From: a bacterium SCSIO 12827
Lineage (GTDB): Bacteria; Pseudomonadota; Alphaproteobacteria; Rhodospirillales; Casp-alpha2
Direction of reading: 5' to 3'
Assembly: GCA_024397995.1 (NCBI GenBank)
Contig: CP073746.1
Span: forward strand, 2,108,001 to 2,172,000
Length of the DNA: 64,000 nt
Of the stretch, positions 52,712-62,227 are shown one piece after another. The first letter of the stretch is position 1. Each line of letters starts with the position of its first letter. The notes under the pieces were generated by a model. The model made no database searches, was not told the DNA's origin, and was given only the letters and a program-made list of their open reading frames with translations. Made by a program: the position numbers and the translations under genes.

Positions 52712-55700
52712 ATGCAGATCAAGCGGCATTTTACTAAACAGGATCAGTCACCTTACGCGGCAATCAAGTTTCGCCGGGCATCCAGCGAAATCCGAAATCC
52801 GGACGGATCCGTGGTGTTCGCTCAGGCGGACATCGAAGTCCCCGACTCCTGGTCTCAGGTCGCCTCGGACGTGCTGGCGCAAAAATACTTCCGCAAGGCG
52901 GGTGTGCCTGCAAAGCTGAAAAAGATCGAGGAAAACTCGGTCCCGTCATGGCTGTGGCGCTCCGAACCCGATGCCGCCGCCCTCAAGAAGCTGCCCAAGG
53001 ACAAACGGTCGTCCGGTGAAACCAGCGCCAAGCAGGTGTTCGACCGCTTGGCCGGGACCTGGACCTATTGGGGCTGGAAAGGCGGCTACTTCGATTCCGA
53101 AGCCGACGCCCGGACCTACTTCGATGAAATGCGCTTCATGTTGGCCAAGCAGATGGCCGCCCCCAACTCGCCCCAGTGGTTCAACACGGGTCTGCATTGG
53201 GCCTATGGCATCGACGGTCCGGCCCAGGGGCACCATTACGTTGATTTCGAGACCGGCAAGCTGGTTGCTTCCAAGTCCGCCTATGAACATCCGCAGCCCC
53301 ATGCCTGCTTCATCCAGGGCGTGTCCGACGATCTGGTGAGCGACGGCGGCATCATGGACCTTTGGGTCCGCGAGGCACGGTTGTTCAAGTACGGCTCGGG
53401 CACCGGGTCCAACTTCTCGGCCCTGCGCGGTGAGAACGAAGCCCTGTCGGGCGGCGGCAAGTCGTCGGGCCTGATGAGCTTCCTCAAGATCGGCGACCGG
53501 GCCGCCGGCGCCATCAAATCTGGCGGCACCACGCGCCGGGCGGCCAAGATGGTCGTCGTCGACGTCGACCATCCCGACATCGAGAACTACATCAACTGGA
53601 AGGTCCAGGAAGAGCAGAAGGTCGCTGCCCTGGTATCCGGTTCACGCCTGGCCAAGAAGCACCTGACCCAGGTCATGGCCGCCTGTCAGGCCGACATGGG
53701 CCCGGACGTCGGCGCCGATGATCGCTATGACCCCAAGGTCAACGCCGACCTGAAAGCCGCCATCAAGGGCTGCCGCCAGGTCATGATCCCCGACAACTAC
53801 GTCCAGCGGGTGATACATTTTGCCCGTCAGGGATATACGGAAATCGATTTCCCGACCTACGACACCGATTGGGATTCGGAAGCCTACGTGACCGTGTCGG
53901 GGCAGAATTCCAACAACTCCGTGCGCCTGACCAACGAATTCATCCACGCCGTCCTCAATGACGGTGAATGGGAATTGATCCGCCGCACGGACGGCAAGGT
54001 GCACAAGCGCATCCAGGCCCGCGAGTTGTGGGAAAAGATCGGCTATTCGGCCTGGGCCTGCGCCGATCCGGGTCTGCAGTACGACACCACCATCAACGAA
54101 TGGCACACCTGCCCCAATTCGGGCCGCATCAATGCCTCCAACCCCTGCTCCGAATATATGTTCCTGGACGACACGGCCTGCAATCTGGCGTCCCTGAACC
54201 TGATCACCTTCTCGCAGAAGGACGGCGCCTTCGACGTCGCCGGGTTCGAGCATGCGGTGCGCCTGTGGACCGTGACGCTGGAAATCTCCGTGCTCATGGC
54301 CCAGTTCCCATCCAAGGAAATTGCCCAGCTGTCCTACGAATTCCGGACCCTGGGTCTGGGCTATGCCAACATCGGCGGCTACCTGATGAACGCCGGGCTG
54401 TCCTACGATTCCGTCGAAGGCCGGGCTATTTGCGGCGCCGTCACGGCGCTGATGACCGGTGTCTGCTATGCCACCTCGGCCGAGATGGCGGCCGAACTGG
54501 GTACCTTCCCCGGCTACGAAAAGAACACCGATGCCATGTTGCGTGTCATCCGCAACCACCGCCGCGCCGCCCATGGCGAGAAGACCGGTTACGAAGGGCT
54601 GGAAGTCATCCCCGTGCCGCTGATCGCCGGCGACTGCCCGGATGCGGAACTGTCCAAGGCGGCGGCCAAGGCCTGGGATCAGGCGCTGGAAGGCGGCGAA
54701 GCCCATGGCTACCGCAATGCCCAGACTACGGTGATCGCGCCCACGGGCACTATCGGCCTTGTCATGGATTGCGACACCACGGGGATCGAGCCCGACTTCG
54801 CCTTGGTCAAATTCAAGAAGCTGGCCGGCGGCGGCTACTTCAAGATCATCAACCGTATGGTCCCCAAAGCCCTTTCAGGCATGGGTTACACGGCCGACGA
54901 GATCACCGACATGATCAACTACGCGGTCGGTCACGGCACCCTGGAAGGGGCGCCCGGGATCAATGCAGAAACCTTGAAAATCAAAGGGTTCACGGACAAC
55001 GTTCTGAAGAAACTTGAAGGGTCTCTCGGCGAAGCCTTCGACATCAAGTTCGTGTTCAACAAATGGAACCTGGGCGACGCCTTCTGCCGCCAAGGCCTGG
55101 GCATTCCGGCCGACAAGTTGGACGACATGAGCTTCGACATGCTCAGCTATCTCGGTTTCTCCAAGGCCGAGGTCGAGGCCGCCAACACCTATATCTGCGG
55201 CGCCATGACGCTGGAGGGCGCACCCCACCTGAAACCCGAGCACCTGTCCGTGTTCGACTGCGCCAATCCCTGCGGCAAGATCGGCAAGCGCTATCTTTCC
55301 GTTGAAAGCCACATCCGCATGATGGCAGCGGCACAGCCCTTCATCTCGGGTGCCATTTCCAAGACCATCAACATGCCGAACTCGGCCTCGGTCAAGGAAT
55401 GCAACGACGCGTACATGCTGTCCTGGAAACTGGGGCTGAAAGCCAACGCGCTGTACCGTGACGGTTCCAAGCTGTCGCAGCCGCTGCAGTCGGCCCTGCT
55501 GGACGACGTCGACGCCGAGGAAACCCTGGGGGATGCCGTGGCTGCTGCCCCGGCCAACGCCTCCAAGGCCGAGATCGTCGCCGAACGCATCGTCGAGCGC
55601 ATCGTCGAACGCGCCCAGGAACGCCGCCGTCCGCCCAACCGGCGCAAAGGCTATATCCAAAAGGCGTCGATCGGCGACCACAAGGTCTACCTGCACACCG

Positions 55701-56431
55701 GCGAGTACAGCGACGGCAAACTGGCGGAAATCTTCATCGACATGCACAAGGAAGGGGCTGCCTTCCGCTCGTTGATGAACAACTTCGCCATCGCCATCTC
55801 CATCGGCCTGCAGTACGGCGTGCCGCTTGAAGAATACGTGGAGGCCTTCACCTTCACCCGCTTCGAGCCTTCGGGCATGGTCACCGGCAACGACACCATC
55901 AAGATGGCGACGTCGATCCTTGACTACATCTTCCGTGAACTGGCGGTGTCCTACCTGGACCGTAACGATCTCGCCCATGTCGAGCCGGCGGATCTGCTGC
56001 CCGACACCGTGGGTGACGGTTCCGACGAAGGCGACCTTCCGGAAAATGCCGAGAAGTCCGGCATGATGGAAGCCGTGGCGCAATTGACCAGCCGCGGTTA
56101 TGTGCGCTCCAAGCAGTTCATGGTCGTTCAGGGCGGGCGTTTCGGCAACGAACAGTCCGGATCAACGGCTGGGGCCGTCCGCACCAGCGGCAGCAATGGC
56201 GGCGGCAACGGCGCCGGTGCCACCGTGCAACGGGCGGAAAGCACCGAGACGGTGCTGGAGATCGAGACCAGCGTGATCAGCCAGACCGACAGCAAACTGG
56301 ACCAGATCCGCGAAGCCCGCATGAAGGGATATGAAGGCGACTCCTGCGGCGACTGCGGCAACTTCACCCTGGTGCGCAACGGCACCTGCATGAAGTGCGT
56401 CACCTGCGGCGCCACAAGCGGATGTTCATGA
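52712..56431 (+). CDS. nrdJ: Vitamin B12-dependent (class II) ribonucleotide reductase
   Basis: NrdJ of 1239 residues reduces ribonucleotides using adenosylcobalamin, with or without oxygen. Active-site motifs are [10 protein letters not shown] near residue 196 (redox Cys), NPCSEY near residue 477 with the radical-forming Cys, and [26 protein letters not shown] around residue 840. The C-terminal tail has the thiol pairs CGDCG and CMKCVTCG that pass electrons from thioredoxin. This long two-part form is common in alphaproteobacteria. It needs no NrdB partner. A structured leader precedes it and a strong terminator follows. Confidence 0.96.
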   Translation: MQIKRHFTKQDQSPYAAIKFRRASSEIRNPDGSVVFAQADIEVPDSWSQVASDVLAQKYFRKAGVPAKLKKIEENSVPSWLWRSEPDAAALKKLPKDKRSSGETSAKQVFDRLAGTWTYWGWKGGYFDSEADARTYFDEMRFMLAKQMAAPNSPQWFNTGLHWAYGIDGPAQGHHYVDFETGKLVASKSAYEHPQPHACFIQGVSDDLVSDGGIMDLWVREARLFKYGSGTGSNFSALRGENEALSGGGKSSGLMSFLKIGDRAAGAIKSGGTTRRAAKMVVVDVDHPDIENYINWKVQEEQKVAALVSGSRLAKKHLTQVMAACQADMGPDVGADDRYDPKVNADLKAAIKGCRQVMIPDNYVQRVIHFARQGYTEIDFPTYDTDWDSEAYVTVSGQNSNNSVRLTNEFIHAVLNDGEWELIRRTDGKVHKRIQARELWEKIGYSAWACADPGLQYDTTINEWHTCPNSGRINASNPCSEYMFLDDTACNLASLNLITFSQKDGAFDVAGFEHAVRLWTVTLEISVLMAQFPSKEIAQLSYEFRTLGLGYANIGGYLMNAGLSYDSVEGRAICGAVTALMTGVCYATSAEMAAELGTFPGYEKNTDAMLRVIRNHRRAAHGEKTGYEGLEVIPVPLIAGDCPDAELSKAAAKAWDQALEGGEAHGYRNAQTTVIAPTGTIGLVMDCDTTGIEPDFALVKFKKLAGGGYFKIINRMVPKALSGMGYTADEITDMINYAVGHGTLEGAPGINAETLKIKGFTDNVLKKLEGSLGEAFDIKFVFNKWNLGDAFCRQGLGIPADKLDDMSFDMLSYLGFSKAEVEAANTYICGAMTLEGAPHLKPEHLSVFDCANPCGKIGKRYLSVESHIRMMAAAQPFISGAISKTINMPNSASVKECNDAYMLSWKLGLKANALYRDGSKLSQPLQSALLDDVDAEETLGDAVAAAPANASKAEIVAERIVERIVERAQERRRPPNRRKGYIQKASIGDHKVYLHTGEYSDGKLAEIFIDMHKEGAAFRSLMNNFAIAISIGLQYGVPLEEYVEAFTFTRFEPSGMVTGNDTIKMATSILDYIFRELAVSYLDRNDLAHVEPADLLPDTVGDGSDEGDLPENAEKSGMMEAVAQLTSRGYVRSKQFMVVQGGRFGNEQSGSTAGAVRTSGSNGGGNGAGATVQRAESTETVLEIETSVISQTDSKLDQIREARMKGYEGDSCGDCGNFTLVRNGTCMKCVTCGATSGCS

Positions 56432-56482
56432 TGCCGCGAACCGGCATCCCATCCATTCAGGAATCCTCCCTGGGAAACTTGG

Positions 56483-56522
56483 GGCGTGCGGCGGGCTTCG
56501 GTCTGCCGCACGCCTCTTTTTT
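56483..56522 (+). terminator. Terminator of nrdJ
   Basis: A 10-bp stem GGCGTGCGGC/GCCGCACGCC (56483-56492 with 56505-56514) with a 12-nt loop is followed by a T run ending at 56522. Confidence 0.92.
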
Positions 56523-56593
56523 GGCCTGACGATCTGACGTTACGCCGCCTTGTCGCACCCGCCGCCGACATTCCGTCCGCCGGCGGATTTCCT

Positions 56594-56692
56594 ATGTCTC
56601 GTGACGACAAGAAAGACGGTTTGCGGTTGTCCCCCATGTTCTGCTACAACCCTGAAAACCCTGCCCAAACGATACTTTTCCGGGTACGGTGA
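56594..56692 (+). CDS. Possible 32-residue ORF between two terminators
   Basis: A short frame starts at ATG 56594 and encodes 32 residues with a charged start (MSRDDKKDG) and a tail ending ILFRVR. It has no signal peptide or membrane helix. It lies between the nrdJ terminator and a second terminator 28 bp after its stop, so it may be a transcription unit of its own. There is no strong ribosome site, only GGCGGAT. It could also be part of a small RNA gene or a leader of the receiver-MBL gene. Confidence 0.4.
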   Translation: MSRDDKKDGLRLSPMFCYNPENPAQTILFRVR

Positions 56693-56719
56693 TAATCAAC
56701 GTTTTGAGGGATTGTTAAT

Positions 56720-56759
56720 CTGTTCAAGCTCTACTCGCTTGAACAGTTGGGTTTTTTTT
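56720..56759 (+). terminator. Intrinsic terminator just upstream of the receiver-MBL gene
   Basis: A perfect 10-bp stem CTGTTCAAGC/GCTTGAACAG (56720-56729 with 56737-56746) with a 7-nt loop is followed, after five bases, by eight T. It ends 37 bp before the ATG at 56796, so it either ends an independent small transcript or attenuates the downstream gene. Confidence 0.88.
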
Positions 56760-56795
56760 GGATGACCGGATCAAGACCGGCACACTGGGACAGGA

Positions 56796-58034
56796 ATGGC
56801 AGGTAAGACCGACCCCATCCATTTTGTCGCGGTCGACGACGACCCGATGATCCTTGACGCCATCACTTCCATGTTGGAGGCGGCGGGTCATCGCGTCACG
56901 GCGTTCACGGACTCCAAGGCAGCCATGGATAAAATGGTCGCCCTGGCGCCCGACTGCGTCATCTCGGATTTGATGATGCCGGACGTTGACGGTTTCCAGC
57001 TGTGCAAGTTCGTGCGCGGCAATGAAGACCTTGCCGATACAGTCTTCATCGTGCTGACGGCGAAAAGCTATGAATTCGACGTCAACCGCGCCTATGAATT
57101 CGGCGCCCACGGCTTCATCCGCAAGCCCATCGTCGCGGCAACCTTCCTCGACAAGGTCAACCGCATCCTGCGCGACGACATCGAACTGTCGTTCTGGGGC
57201 GTGCGCGGCACCCTGCCCGTTTCCGGCGAAGGCAGCTTGAAGTACGGCGGCAATACGAACTGCGTAACCCTGCAATTTCCGCGCGACCAGATCTTCATCT
57301 TCGACGGCGGCACTGGAATCAAGACCTTCGGCGACAAGCTGATGGCCAACGGCCGACGCAACATTCGCGGCCGCATCTTCATTTCCCATCCCCATTGGGA
57401 TCATATCAACGCCATTCCGTTCTTCGCCCCCTTGTACCGGCAGGGCAACGAGTTCCAGATTCTCGGCGCCAACCAGGGCGACATTTCCATCCGTGAAATC
57501 ATCTCGGCCCAGATGGATGGCGTCTACTTCCCCATCACGCTGAAGGAATTCGCGGCACGGGTTTATTTCCGCGACTTGGAGGAAGAGGAATTCGAGGTCG
57601 ACGGCATCCGCGTGAAGACGAAGCTTCTGAGCCATCCGGGCCAATGCCTGGGCTTCCGCATCGAATACAACGGCCGCGCCATCTGTTACGTCACGGACAA
57701 CGAAATGTTCCTGGAAAACAGCGACGGATATAACCCTCACTACGAGGAAAAACTGGCCGAGTTCGTGCACGGCGCCGACGTGCTGATCACCGATTCAACC
57801 TATACGGACGCCGAATACGCGACCAAGGTGACTTGGGGGCATTCGTGCATTTCCAAGGTTGTCGAATTGGCCCAGCGGGGCAAAGTGAAGACCCTCTACC
57901 TCTACCACCACGATCCGGACCAGGACGACGCGGCCATCGACGCCAAGCATGAAATGGCCCAGACCCTATTGAAGGAGCGGGGCAGCGACACCATCTGCAT
58001 CGCGCCCAAAGAACGCGACACCTTCTATATCTGA
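56796..58034 (+). CDS. Response-regulator receiver fused to a metallo-beta-lactamase-fold domain
   Basis: The protein has 412 residues. Residues 1-125 form a receiver domain with Asp14/15, phospho-acceptor Asp58 (VISDLMMPD), Thr88 and Lys110. Residues 130-412 form a metallo-beta-lactamase-fold hydrolase with HPHWDH, SHPGQ, TDNE and YHHDP ligands. The hydrolase class resembles phosphodiesterase-type MBL proteins. Phosphorylation would presumably gate a hydrolase that acts on a small molecule. The kinase is not adjacent. RidA follows after 66 bp. Confidence 0.88.
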   Translation: MAGKTDPIHFVAVDDDPMILDAITSMLEAAGHRVTAFTDSKAAMDKMVALAPDCVISDLMMPDVDGFQLCKFVRGNEDLADTVFIVLTAKSYEFDVNRAYEFGAHGFIRKPIVAATFLDKVNRILRDDIELSFWGVRGTLPVSGEGSLKYGGNTNCVTLQFPRDQIFIFDGGTGIKTFGDKLMANGRRNIRGRIFISHPHWDHINAIPFFAPLYRQGNEFQILGANQGDISIREIISAQMDGVYFPITLKEFAARVYFRDLEEEEFEVDGIRVKTKLLSHPGQCLGFRIEYNGRAICYVTDNEMFLENSDGYNPHYEEKLAEFVHGADVLITDSTYTDAEYATKVTWGHSCISKVVELAQRGKVKTLYLYHHDPDQDDAAIDAKHEMAQTLLKERGSDTICIAPKERDTFYI

Positions 58035-58100
58035 TTTTCCCGCGTTTGATCCGCCTTACCCGGCTGCGCCGGGCGCCAGCTTTATGAAAGGATCCCCCAC

Positions 58101-58568
58101 ATGACCGGAACCGTTGAATCCCGTTTGAAGGACCTGGGTATCGAACTGCCCAATCCGTCGGCCCCCGCCGCCAATTACATTCCCTACACCGTCGTTGGAT
58201 CGACCGTGTTTGTGTCGGGCCAGGTCTGCGTGTGGAACGGCGACATCATGTGCCGGGGACGTCTGGGCGAAGACGTCGCAACCGAAGACGGCTACAAGGC
58301 GGCCCGGGTCTGCGGCCTCAACCTTATTTCGCAAGTTCGCGAAGCCTGCGGCGGGGACTTGGACCGCGTGGTGCGGGTCGCCAAGTTGGGCGGATTCGTC
58401 AATTCGGCCGCTGATTTCACCGATCAGCCCGAGGTTATCAACGGTGCTTCCGATCTGATGGTCGAAGTGTTCGGCGACGCCGGCAAGCATGCCCGCTTCG
58501 CCGTCGGCGCACCGTCCCTGCCCCGCGGCGTGGCGGTCGAAGTCGATGGGGTTTTCGAAATCCGCTAA
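58101..58568 (+). CDS. RidA/YjgF-family protein
   Basis: The protein of 155 residues has the RidA fold in its longer variant (as in alphaproteobacterial Atu1372-like members). Motifs are YIPYTVVGSTVFVSGQ near residue 29, GLNLISQVREACGGDLDRVVRVAKLGGFVNS, and the late ARFAVGAPSLPRGVAVEVDGVFE, with the conserved Arg in the LPRG segment. RidA proteins hydrolyse reactive enamines and imines from PLP enzymes. Confidence 0.9.
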   Translation: MTGTVESRLKDLGIELPNPSAPAANYIPYTVVGSTVFVSGQVCVWNGDIMCRGRLGEDVATEDGYKAARVCGLNLISQVREACGGDLDRVVRVAKLGGFVNSAADFTDQPEVINGASDLMVEVFGDAGKHARFAVGAPSLPRGVAVEVDGVFEIR

Positions 58569-58582
58569 CCCGGCGTCGGCGT

Positions 58583-59401
58583 TTAACGCGTTATCAGGCG
58601 CTCTAAAAACTCCAGCATCCGCGCTTTGGCCGCCGGGTCCTTGGCGACCACGTGCAGGTCTCCCGCAAGCCCCAAGACCTGCATCCCCGTCGTGCCCACG
58701 TAATCCAGACATTTGATCGGCCGCCCCTTGCGCCAGGGATCGTTCTCCGAATAGACGGCAAGGGCCGGCTCTTCCGCTGGCCCGTGATAGCCCGTGGAAC
58801 ATCGCGTGCCGCTCATGATGCGGCCCTTGAAGGCACTGCCCGGATAGGACGCGACGGCGTTGGAGCCCTGGGAATGGCCGAACAGAAAGATGTTGTTCCA
58901 GTCGACCCAGGAAAAGCCCTTCAAGCCGACAAGGGCGCGGTCCAGTTCCTCAAGCCGCCAGGCAATGACATTCTTATAGATTCCCTTAGGCCCGGCGCGG
59001 GAATGGGTCTTCGAATCGCAGGTCCTGACACGCTTGGGTCGGGCAAAGCTGTCGGGCGCGACGACGACGAAGCCCGCCTCGGCCAGCATGACGGCATTGG
59101 TGCTGCCCGAATTGCCGAACCCGCCGCAGCCGTGCAGATAAACCACCACGGGCCGGGGCGCCCCCTTTGCCAAGGTGTCGAGCGCCAGACGAACGGAGCC
59201 GAGGTCCTGCTGGCCGCCGATCACACCGTTGCCGATGGGATTGGCATCGGCGGGAAAATAGAAGAACGCCCGGGTCCAGGTTTGCTCGACCGCTTCTGGG
59301 CCGAGGGATTCCGGCGGCACTTCGTCCATGCCGGCACCGGCGGGGCCGGACGCCATGACGAGACCAAGAACAAGAGAAAGCAAAAAGGGCCGCACGCGCA
59401 T
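58583..59401 (-). CDS. Exported alpha/beta hydrolase (dienelactone-hydrolase-like)
   Basis: The protein has 272 residues and a signal peptide (to about residue 23, ending AGA). The hydrolase core has an oxyanion segment VVYLHGCGGFGNSG and the nucleophile elbow FGHSQGSN, with Asp in SENDPW and His in AGDLHVVAKD. An esterase or polyester depolymerase-like role is possible. The ATG at 59401 gives the signal peptide; the frame is open to 59662 without one. It is convergent with ridA. Confidence 0.82.
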   Translation of the reverse strand: MRVRPFLLSLVLGLVMASGPAGAGMDEVPPESLGPEAVEQTWTRAFFYFPADANPIGNGVIGGQQDLGSVRLALDTLAKGAPRPVVVYLHGCGGFGNSGSTNAVMLAEAGFVVVAPDSFARPKRVRTCDSKTHSRAGPKGIYKNVIAWRLEELDRALVGLKGFSWVDWNNIFLFGHSQGSNAVASYPGSAFKGRIMSGTRCSTGYHGPAEEPALAVYSENDPWRKGRPIKCLDYVGTTGMQVLGLAGDLHVVAKDPAAKARMLEFLERLITR

Positions 59402-59483
59402 CACACCACCCCCGATAACGCGGTTGCCGATCGTGAACCGCACGCGCAGATTAGTCCTGATGGAACTGGTCGAGAATAGAGAA

Positions 59484-60401
59484 ATGAAGCGCGTCGTCTC
59501 GCTGCTGCCGAGTGCGACGGAAATCGTCGCGGCGCTGGGCTGCGCGGACTGGCTGGTTGGGCGTTCCCATGAATGCGACTTCCCGGACGGAATAGTAGCC
59601 CTGCCCGTCTGTACGGCCCCGCGCCTGGACCTGTCCGGCAGCAGCGCCGAGATCGACGCCAAGGTGAAGGCGGCCGTGGCCGACGCCGCGTCCGTCTACG
59701 AAGTCCTGCAGGGTCCGCTCGCCGACTGCGCGCCCGACGTCATCATCACCCAGGACCAATGCGAGGTCTGCGCGGTCAGCCTGGCCGATGTCGAGGCCGC
59801 GATCTGCGATTTGATCGACACGCCCGCAAGGATCGTGTCGCTGAAGCCGATGACGCTCGCCGACGTATTCGCCGATGTTGAACGGGTCGCCGATGCCCTG
59901 GGCCTGGCGGACCACGGCCGCACCGTGGCGGAGGGCCTGCGCGCCCGAGCCCGGGCGCTGACCGCCCCGTCCAAAGGCCCCCGCCCCCGCGTCGCCTGCA
60001 TCGAATGGACGGACCCGTTGATGGCCGCGGGCAACTGGGTGCCCGAACTGGTCACCATGGCCGGCGGCGAAGACGTATTCGGCACGGCGGGCGAGCACGC
60101 GCCCTGGATCACCTGGGACGACCTGGTCACCGCCGATCCCGACGTCATCTTGTTCATGCCTTGCGGCTTCGACTTGGCGCGCTCTACCGCCGAGGCGCGC
60201 CTGCTGATGGAACGGCATCCGGCGTTCAAAACCCTCAAGGCCGCCCGCACGGGCCGCGTCTACGCCACCGACGCCAACGCCTATTTCAACCGGCCGGGGC
60301 CTAGGTTGGTGGAGAGCCTTGAATTACTTATTTCATTGTTCCGGGATGCGGACGAGTCTGTCGAAGCCAACATGGCGTGGGTGCGCGTTGGGGCACTTTA
60401 A
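59484..60401 (+). CDS. BtuF/TroA-fold cobalamin-binding-like protein, cytosolic
   Basis: This 305-residue protein has a substrate-binding fold of the iron-siderophore/B12 type: MKRVVSLLPSATEIVAALGCADWLVGRSHECDFP at the start and DVIITQDQCEVCAVSLADVE, with ACIEWTDPLMAAGNWVPELV later. It lacks a signal peptide, unlike periplasmic BtuF. The start at 59484 is the family start; ATG 59460 adds eight residues. Such soluble homologues are annotated as cobalamin-binding proteins in alphaproteobacteria. No btuCD is beside it. Confidence 0.78.
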   Translation: MKRVVSLLPSATEIVAALGCADWLVGRSHECDFPDGIVALPVCTAPRLDLSGSSAEIDAKVKAAVADAASVYEVLQGPLADCAPDVIITQDQCEVCAVSLADVEAAICDLIDTPARIVSLKPMTLADVFADVERVADALGLADHGRTVAEGLRARARALTAPSKGPRPRVACIEWTDPLMAAGNWVPELVTMAGGEDVFGTAGEHAPWITWDDLVTADPDVILFMPCGFDLARSTAEARLLMERHPAFKTLKAARTGRVYATDANAYFNRPGPRLVESLELLISLFRDADESVEANMAWVRVGAL

Positions 60402-60422
60402 AGAAATGCTGGGACGTCGAAC

Positions 60423-61094
60423 CTACCGTGGGCTCGGGTTTTTCAACGTCACGAGATGTTCGACGTTCCGGTCGATAACAAAATCAGACGGCGCAACGAA
60501 ACCATGCTTACCCGCCTTGACCGGGATATCGACACGCTGCATGCATTTCTCCACGTACTCGGAACAAATCAGCGCTTTATCATCGTCGAAACTCGTCTTG
60601 TCGATCATGCCCATCCGGGTTGCCACCACGCGGCCGGCCAATTTGAGAATCTGGTCGCGATCATAGCGATAGCCGAACTGATCGATGGAGTACTGCCCAA
60701 AGGAGAGCAGTTTTTCTGCGTGCCCGTTATCTGGAAATCGACGATGCCGGGCAAGTACCAATCCTCCCGGATAGCCTTCTCCGTCCTCGTAATCATTGAT
60801 GTACTTGCTGAGCGGAATAGCCCTCACGCCGCTTGGCTCGACACTTTCAAACACCATGACCCTGTCAATCTGATCAAACCTCACAACAAAAGCGACATGG
60901 CTCCAGACGCTGTTTGTCGCCATCTTGATCAATTCAGAAAACGGATGCACGCCGGAACAGAACAGCAGATCGCCGGTTCGAATTTGGGAACGGAAGGCGT
61001 CGTAGACCACCTTGGAGTCGAAGCGCCCGCCCCGGCGGGGAAATCGGTCAGCAACGAGTGGCTTCGACCCGCTCTGACCTCGGTCGACGGTCAT
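60423..61094 (-). CDS. YiiX-like permuted NlpC/P60 cysteine peptidase
   Basis: The protein of 223 residues has the YiiX-type permuted papain-like fold: GDLLFCSG near residue 41, catalytic His66 in WSHVAFVVR, Glu83 in VFESVE and Cys177 in ALICSEYVEKC. Such enzymes act on peptides, acylated proteins or lipids. No signal peptide, so cytosolic or dependent on the preceding lipoprotein for localisation. Its ATG overlaps the stop of the lipoprotein gene (ATGA), so the two are translated together. Confidence 0.8.
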   Translation of the reverse strand: MTVDRGQSGSKPLVADRFPRRGGRFDSKVVYDAFRSQIRTGDLLFCSGVHPFSELIKMATNSVWSHVAFVVRFDQIDRVMVFESVEPSGVRAIPLSKYINDYEDGEGYPGGLVLARHRRFPDNGHAEKLLSFGQYSIDQFGYRYDRDQILKLAGRVVATRMGMIDKTSFDDDKALICSEYVEKCMQRVDIPVKAGKHGFVAPSDFVIDRNVEHLVTLKNPSPR

Positions 61095-61963
61095 TTGCGC
61101 AGAACCCGCCGCCGCAGCGTGAGATCATTGATCTGCGCCGTGACTTCCCTGATAGAATCGTTGAGGTTCTGTTGTGCCTGCACATTCGCGGCCGGCACCC
61201 CGGACAAGGCCGTCTGTAGCTTGACCAGTTCATCGCGCAACCGTGAGATTTCGACGTCGATCCCCGCACGGTCAAGACCGACCTTCTCCGCAGCTTCCGC
61301 AAGCGACTTCACTCCGCTGTAGAATGAACAGCGCTGGTGGTAGTTCTGAGCATCGTTGATCGCATCCCAAACCCGATATTCAGCCGTAGTCTTGCCATGC
61401 TTGGCCATGATTTCACTGCGTTTTTCGATACGTTTCTCCTCGATCGCCTTGACGATCGCCGGAGCGATGTATTTCTGATAAATCTCTTCGCCAATCACCG
61501 AGCGAGTTGAATTTGTGAAGGTCGCACCACCGGCCAAGCCCTGAGCAACAGTCCCCGAAACGATTGCCGCCGACCCGGCCAAGGCCGAGGTCAGAATGCC
61601 GAACGCCGAATTCATCAGCGCGTTGTTCGCCGTGATGTCTCCCTTGTGCTGTTCGCAGACCTTGTCTGACAGCGTCATGATTTCCGATTGAAGGCGATCG
61701 CGCGCGGTCGCGTCGGTCAAAGCCAATTCGTAGGCGGGCTTGAGATTAATACCGTGCGGCGGATTAAACATGTAGACGTCAAGATTGATCGTCTCAAAAT
61801 AATCCGGGAAATCCTTGGCTTTATCGCTTTCCTGTTGCGTCCGATGCACCACCGGATCGACGCGGAACAGCCCCTTCATTTCATCGTATTTGGCACATCC
61901 CCCCATGCCGCCGACTAGGAAAAGCGACATAAGGACTCTGCGGCAAGTCGTGATTTTATACAT
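61091..61963 (-). CDS. Lipoprotein with coiled-coil and small-residue hydrophobic stretch, unknown function
   Basis: This 290-residue lipoprotein has a lipobox ending GGMGGC (acylated Cys23). A hydrophobic small-residue stretch with Gly and Ala runs around residues 119-146, and a C-terminal coiled coil (about 225-285) includes LRDELVKLQTAL. I recognise no family. The ATG at 61963 has AGGA 7 bp upstream; one five codons earlier has none. GC is lower than in flanking genes. It is coupled to the YiiX-like gene. Confidence 0.68.
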   Translation of the reverse strand: MYKITTCRRVLMSLFLVGGMGGCAKYDEMKGLFRVDPVVHRTQQESDKAKDFPDYFETINLDVYMFNPPHGINLKPAYELALTDATARDRLQSEIMTLSDKVCEQHKGDITANNALMNSAFGILTSALAGSAAIVSGTVAQGLAGGATFTNSTRSVIGEEIYQKYIAPAIVKAIEEKRIEKRSEIMAKHGKTTAEYRVWDAINDAQNYHQRCSFYSGVKSLAEAAEKVGLDRAGIDVEISRLRDELVKLQTALSGVPAANVQAQQNLNDSIREVTAQINDLTLRRRVLRK

Positions 61964-62227
61964 TGGCAATCCTCGCATACCATTCCCCCTTCGCGATCAC
62001 CGTGATCCCGTTTAGCGCGTACTCAGTGGAAGGTTCCGTATTCCCCGTACCGGCCTCAACCGCTTTCCAACCCAGTGTCCAGACCGGACATGGTCAGTGC
62101 GTTCTTTATTTTTCTAATATTAGTATAACATAAAGTATTAGTCGACAATCTCGTAATAGGCATACGTGCGCTTTTTTCCATGGATAATTTGCGCGCATTT
62201 CCGCCCATAACTGGCTAGATTCCGGAT

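Noticed and set aside
56550-56765. Alternative 71-residue frame overlapping the 32-residue ORF
   Set aside because: It starts at a non-ATG codon without a ribosome site, runs through the terminator hairpin and looks random.
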